From Sinomonas sp. P10A9 (GTDB taxonomy: Bacteria; Actinomycetota; Actinomycetes; Actinomycetales; Micrococcaceae): DNA of 64,000 nt. The DNA is taken from positions 930,001 through 994,000 of the forward strand of contig NZ_CP163302.1 in NCBI RefSeq assembly GCF_041022165.1. The letters are read 5' to 3'. Position 1 is the first letter of the stretch, and each line of letters starts with the position of its first letter. A program made the position numbers and the translations under genes. Shown one piece after another: positions 38,548 through 48,732 of this stretch. The notes under the pieces are model-generated. The model searched no databases, had not been told where the DNA came from, and saw nothing but the letters and a program-made list of their open reading frames with translations.

Positions 38548-40263
38548 TCACGGGATGTCGCGGGCGTCGAGGATCCGATACGCGTATCCCTGTTCCGCGA
38601 GGAACCGCTGCCGCTTCGCCGCGAAGTCCTGGTCGAGCGTGTCCCGGGCCACGAGCGCGTAGAACCGCGCCGCGCGCCCGTCCGCCTTGGGCCGCAGTAG
38701 CCTCCCGAGCCGCTGGGCCTCCTCCTGCCGCGAGCCGAAAGAGCCCGAGACCTGGATCGCCACCGACGCCTCGGGCAGGTCGATCGAGAAATTCGCGACC
38801 TTCGAGACCACAAGCCTCCGTTCCTCCCCCGCACGGAAAGCGTCGAACAGCCGCTGCCGCTCCTTGACGCTCGTGGCGCCGGTGATGACCGGGGCCCCAA
38901 TGCGCTCGCCGATCTCCCCGAGCTGGTCGAGGAACTGCCCGATCACAAGCAGCTGCTCGTCCGCGTGCCGGGCCACGAGCCGCTCCACGACGGCCGTCTT
39001 GGTCTCGCTCCCCGCGCACAGGCGGTACTTGTCCGCATCATCCGCCATCGCGTACGCCATGCGCTCGTCGCGAGGGAGATCGACGCGCACCTCGACGCAG
39101 TCGGCAGGCGCGATGTAGCCCTGCGCCTCGATGTCCTTCCAGGGCGCGTCGTACCTCTTGGGCCCGATGAGCGAGAACACCTCGCCTTCGCGGCCGTCCT
39201 CGCGCACGAGGGTTGCGGTGAGACCGAGACGACGCCGCGCCTGGAGGTCCGCCGTCATGCGGAAGATCGGCGCGGGCAAGAGGTGCACCTCGTCGTAGAT
39301 GATGAGGCCCCAGTCGTTCTTGTCGAGCAGCTCGAGGTGCGGATACAGCCCGCCGCGCTTGGAGGTGAGGACCTGGTAGGTCGCGATCGTGACCGGCCGG
39401 ACCTCCTTGACGGCGCCCGAGTACTCGCCGATCTCGTCCTCGGTGAGCGAGGTGCGCTTGAGCAGCTCCGAGCGCCACTGCCTCGCGGACACAGTGTTGG
39501 TGACGAGGATGAGCGTCGTCGTGGAGGACTGCGCCATCGCGGCCGCGCCCACGAGGGTCTTCCCCGCGCCGCACGGAAGCACGACAACGCCGCTGCCGCC
39601 AGCCCAGAAGTTCTCCGCCGCCACTCGCTGGTACGGGCGCAGGGACCATCCGCCGGTCGCAGGCGGTGGGACGGACGACGCCGGCGACTCCCCGCCGTCG
39701 TGTGCGTCACCGGCAGCGGTGGCCGGCACAGTCTCGGTGAGCGCTATCGGGTGCGGGGTCCCGTCGACGTAGCCCGCACGGTCGTCCGCGGGCCAGCCGA
39801 TCTTGAGCAGGGCCTGCTTGAGCGCGCCGCGTTGGGACGAGAGGACCACGGTGGTCCGCGCGTCGATGCGCGGACCGAGCATGGGCGCGATCTTCTTGGC
39901 CCGGTGCACCTCCTCGAGCACCGGGAAATCGTCGGAGCGCAGCACGAGCCCGTGGACCGGATCCTTCTCGAGCCACAGCCTCCCGTAGCGGGACATCGTC
40001 TCGTCGATATCGATGAGGAGCGCATGCGGGACGGGGAACCGCGAATAGGTGAGGAGCGTGTTGAGGACGCGCTCGGCGTCGAGCCCGGCGGCGCGGGCGT
40101 TCCACAGGCCGAGCGGCGTGAGCCGGTAGGTATGAACGTGCTCGGGGGCGCGTTCGAGCTCGGCGAACGCGGCGATCTCGTGCCGCGCCTCGGTGGCCTG
40201 CGGGTGGTCGACCTCGAGCAGGATGGTCTTGTCGCTCTGGACGATGAGGGGTCCGTCGCTCAA
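38548..40263 (-). CDS. XPB/Ercc3-type DNA repair helicase
   Basis: A 571-residue superfamily 2 helicase of the bacterial XPB family. The N-terminal damage-recognition-like domain begins GPLIVQSDKTILLEVDHP. Helicase motifs are complete: Walker A VLPCGAGKTLVGA, DEVH box IYDEVHLLP, motif III LGLTATLVREDGREGE (including the XPB RED motif), and the C-terminal QVSGSFGSRQEEAQRLGRLLRP. It unwinds DNA 3' to 5' in the known family. The start is a TTG (40263) with a strong GAAGGAG site 8 bases ahead. It is downstream of its usual partner gene; Mycobacterium shows the same pair (ercc3 next to a conserved large protein). Confidence 0.94.
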   Translation of the reverse strand: MSDGPLIVQSDKTILLEVDHPQATEARHEIAAFAELERAPEHVHTYRLTPLGLWNARAAGLDAERVLNTLLTYSRFPVPHALLIDIDETMSRYGRLWLEKDPVHGLVLRSDDFPVLEEVHRAKKIAPMLGPRIDARTTVVLSSQRGALKQALLKIGWPADDRAGYVDGTPHPIALTETVPATAAGDAHDGGESPASSVPPPATGGWSLRPYQRVAAENFWAGGSGVVVLPCGAGKTLVGAAAMAQSSTTTLILVTNTVSARQWRSELLKRTSLTEDEIGEYSGAVKEVRPVTIATYQVLTSKRGGLYPHLELLDKNDWGLIIYDEVHLLPAPIFRMTADLQARRRLGLTATLVREDGREGEVFSLIGPKRYDAPWKDIEAQGYIAPADCVEVRVDLPRDERMAYAMADDADKYRLCAGSETKTAVVERLVARHADEQLLVIGQFLDQLGEIGERIGAPVITGATSVKERQRLFDAFRAGEERRLVVSKVANFSIDLPEASVAIQVSGSFGSRQEEAQRLGRLLRPKADGRAARFYALVARDTLDQDFAAKRQRFLAEQGYAYRILDARDIP

Positions 40264-40348
40264 CTGGGTGACTCCTTCGCATCGGGCCGGGCGGGTACGC
40301 TGAACTGGCTCGCGCGGTCCCGATCCGCGGGTCTCCCGGCAGGCCGGG

Positions 40349-42742
40349 TCAGGCCAGCTCGACGTCGATGATCCGGTGCACGCTCAGGACCCGCTCGGTC
40401 TCGCGCTCCGGGTCGAAGACGCGTACGCGGCCCGCTGAGATCGAAACGGGCCGTAGCTCCTCGACGCTCGAGTTGCCGAGCGCGTCGACGATATTCAAGC
40501 GTACCGCCCGCTTGAGGCGGATGGCCTTCTGAAGCGTCTCGATGCCCATCGCCGGTGCGGCCTCGTCACCGTTCGGCCCGACCGGGGACTGGGTGCGGAG
40601 CACGGCCAGCTGCGCCTCGATGGCGTCGTGGTCCGGGACCGTTGGCCGTGGGGTAGGCACAGGCAGCAGGCCCGTCCCGCCGCGGCGGCGGAGACGGACC
40701 ACGGGATCGAGGGATGCATCGACGGCGGGGGAGTGGCCGAGCTCCCGGAGCACATTCGCAACCTCCTGGGGCGAGGCATTGCTCACGAGGACGGTCGGGG
40801 CGATCTGCGTGAGTCCGAGATGTCGAGTGGCCGGATCGGCGAGGATCCCGGCGAGGCCGGCGTCGTCGTCGCTCGCAATGAAGCTGCCCGCACGGCCCAC
40901 TCGGATGCGGCCGTGCCGCGCGGCGGTGTCGTCGATGAGGTACCTGAGCGGCTGCGGCACCGGGGTCGAGGAGTGCTCCGCGAGGAAGGCATGGATCGAG
41001 GCTGCGTCCTCGCCCGCATCCAGCGCGCGGCGCAGGCTTGCATCAGAGAAACGGTAGATCGTGGCGGGGCCGCGGCCCTCCGGGTCGGCGAGGAGGGCCA
41101 GCCTGCGGGCCAGGACGGGATCGAGGTAGCCCGGGGCCACTGCTGTGAGGTCAGCCTGGAGGAGGACCTTCTCGACGCCGGCAGGCAGCAAGTCGGCGAG
41201 GCATGCCTGGGCGGCGGCATAGTCCTCGCGCAGCACGGCGGTGCCCACATCCGTCAGCGCGCCGGACCCCGTGAAGCCCAGCATCGCCGCCTCGGCCAGG
41301 ACCGTCTCGAGCAGGCCGCGCAGACGCCGGCCGAGCCGTGGCTGGAGCCAGTCGATGCGAGCCCGGATGGAATCGGCGTCGACGACCACGCTGCGGCCGT
41401 CCGGCCTCGCGGCCCCTTCCGACAGCTGGTTTGCGACCTCGAGGATCCTGCGGCGAACGAGGGGCGCATCGGAGCGCTGGCCCTCGCCGGATAGCGGAGC
41501 AAGCTGGTCGCTCCCCTCCGCGGACATCGCGAGGGAGGGGACGCGCGGCGTGTCCAGCCACGCGGTCGCGAGGATGAGCCACTGCTCAGGCCGCGAGATG
41601 GCCAGCCAGGACTCGGCTCCCGTGGCGCGCCACGTCGACGTGTCCGGGTCGAGCGTGAGGATGCCGGCCTCGGCCGCGAGCTCGAGTGCGAACACCGTCG
41701 GATCGGCGTCGGTCCGCAGGGCCGCTGCGAGCCGGCGGACCTCGCGGGCCCCGACGCCCCCTGCCCGCAGGGTTTCGAGCGGATGCTCGGACACCTGGAC
41801 GGCGAGGGAGCTCACGGTCCGCAGCACGTCGCCGATCGCCCCGAGGGCGGCGTTGCGGCGGAGGGCGGGGCGCGTCGTCGTGAGCACGGGGGAGGGCGGC
41901 ATCATCGTCAGGTCCGGCACGATGCGGCCGCCGCGCAGGGTCAGGCCTGCTGGTCTGGCGAGCTCCACGTGCTCATCGTCGAGCGGGACAAGGATGCCGT
42001 GGGTCAGGAGCCAGTCGACCGGATTGTCCGTGCGGTGCCCCGGCCTGATGCGGGCCGCAGCGTGCGGGACCGCACCGACTGGCCAATTGGCGAACTTCGC
42101 CAGGACCTCTGCCGTGCGGGGCGGCGCTCCGTCGAGCGACTCGGGGAGGGCCGCCCAGCGTTCGAGCGCGTACGCCGCCGCAATGTGATGCTCGACGTGC
42201 TGCTGCGTGTCCGGCTGCAGCGCCGTGATGGCGTTGACGATCCGCGCCGCATGCTCGGCGAAGATCGGCGAGGCCAGGGCGAGCTCCGTGTACGACCGGC
42301 CGAGGCCCGCGGGGTAGCTGCCGAGGACCTCCCGGACCCGGGCGACCGGCTGGTAGTAGCGGCGGCGGCTCCCGGATGCGGAATGGATCGTGTCCGGCGG
42401 ATCCGCCCGGTAAACGAGGGCCAGCTGGGACAGGTTCGCGAGGATGGCCTCGAGGGTTCCGAGGGTCGCGTTCCCCACCGCATGCCGCAGCTCGACGGCG
42501 CTCCCGCTCTTGCCCTCGTCCTCGTTGGTGGTGAGGACCAGCGCGTCGAGGACCTGGAGCTCAGGCTTGGTGAGGCCCTCGAGCGCGCGCTGGAGGCTCA
42601 CCCGCGCGCAGGCCCGCGCGGCGAGCGCGGCAAAGTCGGGCACCCCTGGTGTGATGAGGTCGGGGCGAGCCACAAACAGCCGACGGAGCGAGTCGTTGCC
42701 CCTCGAGGACAGCTCCTCGGCGAGCGCGCGGATCGACGACAC
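40349..42742 (-). CDS. Helicase-associated (XPB partner) protein
   Basis: A 797-residue protein of the actinobacterial family encoded next to XPB helicases (helicase C-terminal-domain-like; comparable to the large gene beside mycobacterial ercc3). It has no Walker A or DExH motif, so it is not itself a helicase. It is mainly helical with winged-helix-like stretches, e.g. LTKPELQVLDALVL and LAEAAMLGFTGSGALTDVG. The final third has a beta-rich segment (LKRAVRLNIVDALGNSSVEELRPVSISAGRVRVFDPERE) like a WYL-type fold. GTG 42742 is the start, with GGAGG 8 bases before it, overlapping the upstream stop codon by one base. Confidence 0.82.
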   Translation of the reverse strand: MSSIRALAEELSSRGNDSLRRLFVARPDLITPGVPDFAALAARACARVSLQRALEGLTKPELQVLDALVLTTNEDEGKSGSAVELRHAVGNATLGTLEAILANLSQLALVYRADPPDTIHSASGSRRRYYQPVARVREVLGSYPAGLGRSYTELALASPIFAEHAARIVNAITALQPDTQQHVEHHIAAAYALERWAALPESLDGAPPRTAEVLAKFANWPVGAVPHAAARIRPGHRTDNPVDWLLTHGILVPLDDEHVELARPAGLTLRGGRIVPDLTMMPPSPVLTTTRPALRRNAALGAIGDVLRTVSSLAVQVSEHPLETLRAGGVGAREVRRLAAALRTDADPTVFALELAAEAGILTLDPDTSTWRATGAESWLAISRPEQWLILATAWLDTPRVPSLAMSAEGSDQLAPLSGEGQRSDAPLVRRRILEVANQLSEGAARPDGRSVVVDADSIRARIDWLQPRLGRRLRGLLETVLAEAAMLGFTGSGALTDVGTAVLREDYAAAQACLADLLPAGVEKVLLQADLTAVAPGYLDPVLARRLALLADPEGRGPATIYRFSDASLRRALDAGEDAASIHAFLAEHSSTPVPQPLRYLIDDTAARHGRIRVGRAGSFIASDDDAGLAGILADPATRHLGLTQIAPTVLVSNASPQEVANVLRELGHSPAVDASLDPVVRLRRRGGTGLLPVPTPRPTVPDHDAIEAQLAVLRTQSPVGPNGDEAAPAMGIETLQKAIRLKRAVRLNIVDALGNSSVEELRPVSISAGRVRVFDPERETERVLSVHRIIDVELA

Positions 42743-43023
42743 TACCGGCGCCTCCGGTCCATCGCCGAGGCAACGATTGCGAGGCCCATGAGCACGAACG
42801 CCACCGGCAGCCCGTAGAGGGCCACGACGCCCACCCACGCCGGCGGGGTGCCACCGGCGGCCGCGAGGCCCAGCGTCACGGCCCACGCAGCGAGTGACAC
42901 CACCGCGATGACCACGCCGGCCGCCAGGACGCCGCGCCGCCAGCCGGGAGTGGCGCCGCCGCGCGCGCGATCGTCACCGGCCGATGGGTGGAGGAGTCCC
43001 CGATGGGGCACAGAAGGCGCCAT
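42742..43023 (-). CDS. Small two-span membrane protein
   Basis: A 93-residue protein with a polar N-terminus (about 30 residues) and two membrane spans (about 31-53 and 62-84). It ends in SAMDRRRR. Its TAG stop shares a base with the GTG start of the XPB partner gene, so translation is coupled. No family is recognised. It is the first gene of the three-gene operon ending with the XPB helicase. Confidence 0.7.
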   Translation of the reverse strand: MAPSVPHRGLLHPSAGDDRARGGATPGWRRGVLAAGVVIAVVSLAAWAVTLGLAAAGGTPPAWVGVVALYGLPVAFVLMGLAIVASAMDRRRR

Positions 43024-43194
43024 GGCACCAACCTAACAGCGTGCAGGGCGCGGTGCTGGCACCGGCTGCGACTTTGACGGCCGGAGCCGTCACGCAGCGG
43101 GAGCCAGTAACCTAGAGGCAGTACAGCATCCCGCTCGTGACTGCGTGCGGCACCAGCGGATTCCTTCGAGTCCTCATAGATGGGGGTTGTGTCA

Positions 43195-43569
43195 GTGCCC
43201 ACTGGCAAGGTCAAGTTCTTCGACAAGGCGAAGGGCTTCGGGTTCATCGCCGGCGACGACGGGCAGGAGGTCTTCCTGCCAGGCTCGGCCGTGCCGGCCG
43301 AGGCAGAGATCAAGACAGGGTCCAGGCTCGAATACGGCATCGCCGACGGTCGCCGCGGTCCGCAGGCTCTTTCGGTTCGCGTGCTCGAGAAGCTCCCCTC
43401 CGTGGCCAAGGCCAAGCGGATGCCCGCCCGCGAGCTTGCGCCCATCGTCCAGGACCTCGTGAGCGTCCTCGACAACCTCTCCGGGCAGCTCTCCAAGGGC
43501 AGCTACCCGGAGAAGGGCCACACCATCGCGGCCGCACTGCGCCGCGTGGCCGACGAGCTCGATGCGTAG
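43195..43569 (+). CDS. Cold-shock-domain protein with C-terminal extension
   Basis: A 124-residue protein. Residues 1-65 form a cold-shock domain with RNP1 KGFGFIAGDDG and an RNP2-like EVFLPGSAV, where the usual aromatic/His pattern is altered. The C-terminal 55 residues (KRMPARELAPIVQDLVSVLDNLSGQLSKGSYPEKGH) form a helical extension seen in the actinobacterial CspB-like group. It binds single-stranded nucleic acid. GTG 43195 is chosen because GGGGG lies 8 bases ahead; GTG 43189 and ATG 43180 are in frame. The gene is followed at once by the DUF3027 gene. Confidence 0.88.
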   Translation: MPTGKVKFFDKAKGFGFIAGDDGQEVFLPGSAVPAEAEIKTGSRLEYGIADGRRGPQALSVRVLEKLPSVAKAKRMPARELAPIVQDLVSVLDNLSGQLSKGSYPEKGHTIAAALRRVADELDA

Positions 43570-43571
43570 CC

Positions 43572-44099
43572 ATGACTGACGCCGCTCCCGCCGCCGCTGC
43601 TCCCGAAGCCGAGACCGCTCGCCCCGCCGCCAAGCGGAAGGCAGGCGTGCCGATCTGGCGCGTCGGCAAGCCGGACTCGATCCTCGCGGCGGCCGTGGAC
43701 ACCGCCCGCGACGCCCTCGCGGCCATTGCCCGGCCCGAGGACATCGGGAGCCACATCGCGGCGAAGAGCGAGGGGGAGCGGGTTGTCACCCACCTCTTCG
43801 AGTGCCGACTGCGCGGGTACCGCGGCTGGCAGTGGTTCGTCACGGTGGCTCGGGTCGCGCGCTCCAAGGTGGCAACGGTGAACGAGATCGGCCTCGTGCC
43901 GTCCGAGGGCTCGCTCCTCGCCCCCGAGTGGCTGCCGTGGTCCGAGCGCATACGCCCGGAAGAGCGCGACGCCGCGGCGCACGGGGATGACGCCGCGCCT
44001 GAGGATTCCGAGCAGGATGCTGCCGAGACGCACGACGACGGCGCTGCCGCCACCTCTCACGACGACGGCTCGCAAGGCCCCGACGAGCACGACGACTGA
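43572..44099 (+). CDS. DUF3027 domain protein
   Basis: A 175-residue protein. The core (about residues 25-125) has IWRVGKPDSILAAAVDTARDALA, GSHIAAKSEGERVVTHLFEC, GYRGWQWFVTVARVARSKVATVNEIGL and PEWLPWSERIRPE, matching DUF3027, a conserved actinobacterial family of unknown role that sits between a cold-shock gene and serC (as in Mycobacterium). The last 45 residues are highly acidic (repeated HDDG). The start codon is 2 bases after the cold-shock gene stop, so the two are co-translated. Confidence 0.85.
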   Translation: MTDAAPAAAAPEAETARPAAKRKAGVPIWRVGKPDSILAAAVDTARDALAAIARPEDIGSHIAAKSEGERVVTHLFECRLRGYRGWQWFVTVARVARSKVATVNEIGLVPSEGSLLAPEWLPWSERIRPEERDAAAHGDDAAPEDSEQDAAETHDDGAAATSHDDGSQGPDEHDD

Positions 44100-44164
44100 G
44101 CGGGAAGCGCCCCACCGCCAGTACGCGGAGCAGAACGTGCGGATCAGAACGCGCGGATCAGAGT

Positions 44165-44202
44165 GACACGGGCCCCCACCTGGAAAGGTGGGGGCCCGTG
44201 TC
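44165..44202. terminator. Strong bidirectional terminator between DUF3027 and serC
   Basis: A perfect 17-bp stem (44165-44181 with 44186-44202) and a GGAA loop. The arms contain GACACGGGCCCCCACCT. The two flanking genes converge on it. Confidence 0.92.
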
Positions 44203-44234
44203 ATGCGTCGGCTGCTTCAGGCAGCTGAGCGGGC

Positions 44235-45428
<1,194 letters not shown>

Positions 45429-45573
45429 TCAAGTGTGCCGCACCGTCAGGGGACCGTGCGAATTCGTGGCGCCGCCCTGTTCGGGCTAAATCTGAGCAGA
45501 TCAAAATAAGATAGACTCCGAAGCAAGCGGCCAACCCCGCCGCACGACTCGCCGCCAGGAGCTCGCAACCCGC

Positions 45574-46269
45574 ATGTCCGACCTCATCGATACCACCGAG
45601 ATGTACCTGCGCACCATCCTCGAGCTTGAGGAGGAGGGGATCACGCCCCTGCGTGCGCGCATCGCTGAGCGGCTTCGGCACTCGGGCCCCACCGTCTCCC
45701 AGACCGTGGCCCGCATGGAGCGGGACGGTCTCGTGGTGGTGTCCGGGGACAGGCATCTCGAGCTCACGGACATGGGCCGCAAACGGGCCGTCGAGGTCAT
45801 GCGGAAGCACCGTCTGGCTGAGCGTCTGCTCTCCGACATCATTGGCCTGGATTGGTCCTACGTCCACGACGAGGCGTGCCGGTGGGAGCACGTCATGAGC
45901 GAGCGGGTGGAGCGCCGACTGTACGAGCTGCTCGGGAGGCCCACGGAGTCGCCCTACGGCAATCCGATCCCGGGCCTGGAGGAACTCGGCGGCGAGGCCT
46001 CGGAGGGCTTCAGCGACGGCGTGGTGACCCTCGTCGAGGCCATGGGTGACTATGCGCCCGGCCAGCGCGTTGTTGTCTGCCGCCTCGCGGAGCCGATCCA
46101 GGTGGACCCCGAGCTCCTGGCACAGCTGGACGAGGGCGGCATCCGCCCCGGCGCAAAGGTCTCTCTCGAGCGTGTGGGCGACTACATCTCGGTGCGTGTG
46201 CCCAGCGTGGACGGTGCCCTCGAGCTGCCGGCCGAGGTTGCTGCGCACGTCTTCGTCGCCGTCAGCTGA
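45574..46269 (+). CDS. ideR: Iron-dependent repressor of the DtxR/IdeR family
   Basis: A 231-residue repressor in three parts: winged HTH (residues 1-70, [29 protein letters not shown]), dimer and metal-binding domain ([11 protein letters not shown]is; [11 protein letters not shown] with Cys, Glu and His ligands; about 75-140), and a C-terminal SH3-like domain (about 150-231). With Fe2+ it represses iron-uptake genes in related bacteria. The start ATG 45574 is preceded by GCCAGGAGCT. It probably binds the iron box in front of efeOB at 11103-11121. Divergent from serC. Confidence 0.95.
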   Translation: MSDLIDTTEMYLRTILELEEEGITPLRARIAERLRHSGPTVSQTVARMERDGLVVVSGDRHLELTDMGRKRAVEVMRKHRLAERLLSDIIGLDWSYVHDEACRWEHVMSERVERRLYELLGRPTESPYGNPIPGLEELGGEASEGFSDGVVTLVEAMGDYAPGQRVVVCRLAEPIQVDPELLAQLDEGGIRPGAKVSLERVGDYISVRVPSVDGALELPAEVAAHVFVAVS

Positions 46270-46615
46270 GCCGCCGCCCTCTGTTCTGCGGGTTGTCCTG
46301 CGGGCTGAACGCACACGGTCTCACACAAAGCAACAAAAACTCTACCCGATGGATAAACCCGGGCGACGACTCGTCTTGTGAGCTGAGTCTCACTAAAGAT
46401 CACGGAAATATTACGGACAGGGAAGCGCCGTGAGCCGTGAGGGAGTCCGCTGGACCGTCCGCCCCGGTGGGTGGCGCTGAGCGCACGACGGCGCCGCTCG
46501 CCTTGTGTTCTCGCGCCACGGGCGTCTCTCCGGATCCTCTTGTGGAGTCTCTCGTCCACGCTTGAGAACGCCGTTCCCTCTTTGTAACGGTCGATTTTTT
46601 GGCCGTGATCCGAAT
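46270..46615. other. Non-coding stretch after ideR
   Basis: No gene, RNA or convincing terminator stem is seen here. The stretch is less GC-rich than its surroundings from about 46315 to 46420 and again near 46590 (a run of T). It probably contains the end of the ideR transcript and upstream promoter sequence for the riboswitch leader. Confidence 0.5.
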
Positions 46616-46644
46616 GTGACTTTTCGTCCGAGGTCGGGTAGGGT
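46616..46644 (+). promoter_or_regulatory. Promoter of the c-di-AMP riboswitch leader
   Basis: A -35 GTGACT (46616-46621), a 17-base spacer and a -10 TAGGGT (46639-46644). The start is expected near 46651, about 35 bases before the riboswitch core. Confidence 0.65.
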
Positions 46645-46683
46645 CGTCACTGTTCCAGCTCCTACCAAGTTGGAACATCCGGG

Positions 46684-46850
46684 AAGATCGCCGAGCTCTG
46701 CCACTTCCTGGAGCCGTTCGCACATATCCGTCTGGCAGAGGCGGGGGAACCACTTCTGGTCCTCTTCGGAGGGCCTTGGGGTTAAGCAGCCTGGTCCGCC
46801 AGGAGGCCGGATACTTTCCATCCGAACCCGACAGCTCACCTCGTAGGCAT
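46684..46850 (+). ncRNA. c-di-AMP riboswitch (ydaO/yuaA motif)
   Basis: The conserved blocks appear in order: GATCGCCGAGCTCTGCC, GGCAGAGGCGGGGGAACCAC, GGGCCTTGGGGTTAA, CCGGATACTTTCCATCCG, and the hallmark 3' end AACCCGACAGCTCACCTCGTAGGC. This motif binds cyclic di-AMP and is usually an off-switch for cell-wall hydrolase and osmolyte genes, as ahead of rpfA in Streptomyces. The gene that follows is an NlpC/P60 hydrolase, which fits. Confidence 0.95.
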
Positions 46851-46867
46851 TGGGAGAGGCTATTTCT

Positions 46868-47584
46868 GTGTCGACTCGTACGTTGACTGCGCGCCACCGC
46901 GCGCCTGTGGCTCGCACGCGTCCCTTTGAGGCCGTTGCGAATGCCATGTCCGACAACGCAGGCACGATCGGTCGCCAGGCGGCCGTCATCGCAGCGGCGT
47001 CGGGTCTGATCATCAGCGCTGGGCTTCCCGCCCAGGCAGCGGAAGCCCATCGCGATGCTTCCGCACTCTCCGACGTGGCCAGCGCTTCCGCGCCAAGCGT
47101 CGTCGCGTCCAATGAAGCCCAGATCTCGTTCGAGCGCCCCGCGGTCGAGTCGGTCGCAGCCCCGGTCGTCCAGACCACGGCTGCTGCTGCCTCCCAGACC
47201 GCACTGACCGCACAGTCGTCCGCGCCCCGCGCGGCCGCCACTGTGAACGCTGCCGGTTCGACCCTTGCAGCCATTGCCTACACGGGCATCGGTCATCCCT
47301 ACGTCTGGGGTGGCACCACCCCCGCCGGCTGGGACTGCTCTGGCTTCACCCAGTGGGTCTACGCACAGGCTGGCATCAGCATCCCCCGCGTGCAGGCCTG
47401 GTCCATCATGACCCCGACTTCCACCCCGCAGCCCGGGGACCTGGTGGTCCAGAACGGCGGTGCCCACGTGGGCATCTACGTCGGCAACGGAATGATGATC
47501 AGCGCCCTCAACCCCTCGCAGGGCACGCTGCTCCATGCCGTTGCTGCCACCGGTACGTCGGTCTTCTACACGCTGGGCCACTGA
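46868..47584 (+). CDS. Secreted NlpC/P60-family cell-wall hydrolase
   Basis: A 238-residue exported protein. The N-terminal 65 residues hold a long signal region (GRQAAVIAAASGLIISAGLPAQA). A low-complexity linker follows (about 70-135), then an NlpC/P60 domain with the catalytic Cys in AGWDCSGFTQWVYAQAG and the catalytic His in NGGAHVGIYVGNG. It cleaves peptide stems in peptidoglycan. The start GTG 46868 follows GGGAGAGG. Expression is under the c-di-AMP riboswitch, linking hydrolase level to osmotic or wall signals. Confidence 0.93.
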   Translation: MSTRTLTARHRAPVARTRPFEAVANAMSDNAGTIGRQAAVIAAASGLIISAGLPAQAAEAHRDASALSDVASASAPSVVASNEAQISFERPAVESVAAPVVQTTAAAASQTALTAQSSAPRAAATVNAAGSTLAAIAYTGIGHPYVWGGTTPAGWDCSGFTQWVYAQAGISIPRVQAWSIMTPTSTPQPGDLVVQNGGAHVGIYVGNGMMISALNPSQGTLLHAVAATGTSVFYTLGH

Positions 47585-47685
47585 GAACTATCCGCTACTC
47601 GGGCGGCGCGGTCCTCTCCTGACTGCGTCGTCCTCTGAAGGCCGACCCCCTGCGGCTTGATGGACACGAAAGAGAGAAATTCCCT

Positions 47686-48429
47686 ATGACCACTCGTGCA
47701 GGCATTGCCCGCCACCGCGCGGACAACACCTCCTCGCTGGCCGTCATCGCGAAGGCGGTGACCGACAACGCCGGCGGCGTCGGCCGTCAGGCTGCCGTCA
47801 TCGCTGCGGCCGGTGGCCTCGTCCTCACCGGCGGCATGGCCGCCAACGCGTCGACTGTCTCCACTCAGCGCGAGGCTTCGGCCCCGGCATCGCTCGACGT
47901 CGAGAGCGCCGTCCAGGCTCCGATCTCGGCCGAGGCCACCGCGAGCGTGAGCTTCGAGCGTCCCGCGGTCGAGTCCGTCGCGGCTCCCGTCGTCGAGGCT
48001 CCGGCCCCCGTTGCCGCTCCGGCGGCGCAGACGGCAACCACCATCGTCAAGGCCGCCTCGACCACCCCGGCAACGACGCAGGTTCCGGCCTCGTCCTCCG
48101 GCATGGGCGCGGCGATCGCCGCTGCGGCCTACGCCCAGCTCGGCGTGGCGCAGGACTGCACGATGCTTGTGACCAACTCCCTGGCCGCCGTCGGCATCCA
48201 CTACCACGGCTGGCCGGCAGGCTACCTGTCCCTCGGCCGCACGGTGAGCGCCGCCGAGGCGCAGCCGGGCGACCTCGCCTACTACGCCAACGGCGGCATG
48301 GGTATGGCCCACATCGCGGTCTACGTGGGCAACGGTATGGCCGTCCACGGTGGCTGGAACGGCGGCACCACGGCGCTCTTCAGCGTCAACGTCGGTTCCG
48401 GTCCGGTGTTCATCCGCGTCGGCGGCTGA
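47686..48429 (+). CDS. Secreted NlpC/P60-like hydrolase, second paralogue
   Basis: A 247-residue exported protein whose N-terminal half parallels its upstream neighbour: DNAGGVGRQAAVIAAAGGLVLTGG signal region, then SFERPAVESVAAPVV in the linker. The C-terminal domain is divergent: the Cys segment reads AQDCTMLVTNSLAAVG, without the usual DCSGF, and the His segment is MAHIAVYVGNGMAVHGG. This is an NlpC/P60 or CHAP-like cysteine peptidase fold with a likely altered substrate. ATG 47686 follows AAAGAGAGAAA. It lies 101 bases after the first copy and may share its transcript. Confidence 0.85.
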   Translation: MTTRAGIARHRADNTSSLAVIAKAVTDNAGGVGRQAAVIAAAGGLVLTGGMAANASTVSTQREASAPASLDVESAVQAPISAEATASVSFERPAVESVAAPVVEAPAPVAAPAAQTATTIVKAASTTPATTQVPASSSGMGAAIAAAAYAQLGVAQDCTMLVTNSLAAVGIHYHGWPAGYLSLGRTVSAAEAQPGDLAYYANGGMGMAHIAVYVGNGMAVHGGWNGGTTALFSVNVGSGPVFIRVGG

Positions 48430-48474
48430 TCACCCCCCGGCTTCCGGGGCAGCGAACGGCCTCCGGATCCTGTC

Positions 48475-48510
48475 AAGGACGCCCCCTCCCGCACGGGAGG
48501 GGGCGTCCTT
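48475..48510 (+). terminator. Terminator after the cell-wall hydrolase pair
   Basis: A perfect 16-bp stem (48475-48490 with 48495-48510; AAGGACGCCCCCTCCC), a GCAC loop and a short TTTT tail. The remainder of 48430-48732 shows no gene; it should contain the HNH-gene promoter. Confidence 0.93.
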
Positions 48511-48732
48511 TTCACCCCGCGGGTGAGCGCATGCCGCAGCCTGCTTTCGCCCCGCGGCGGGGGCCCTCCCAGGTAACCGGACGGTTAACGTTCCCGGACA
48601 CCTCGGCTCGCCGTGGCCGGCAGTTCGTTGAATCACAGCACGGTTCAGTACTCTTGGAGAGTCGATCAGCCCGGCTAAGCACAGGGCAGCCGGCCCTGTG
48701 CCCCTGACCGGGTGCGGCCGTGAGGAATGCGC

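Noticed and set aside
43024..43194. Promoter for the cold-shock gene
   Set aside because: TTGACG near 43074 is a plausible -35, but no -10 occurs at normal spacing.
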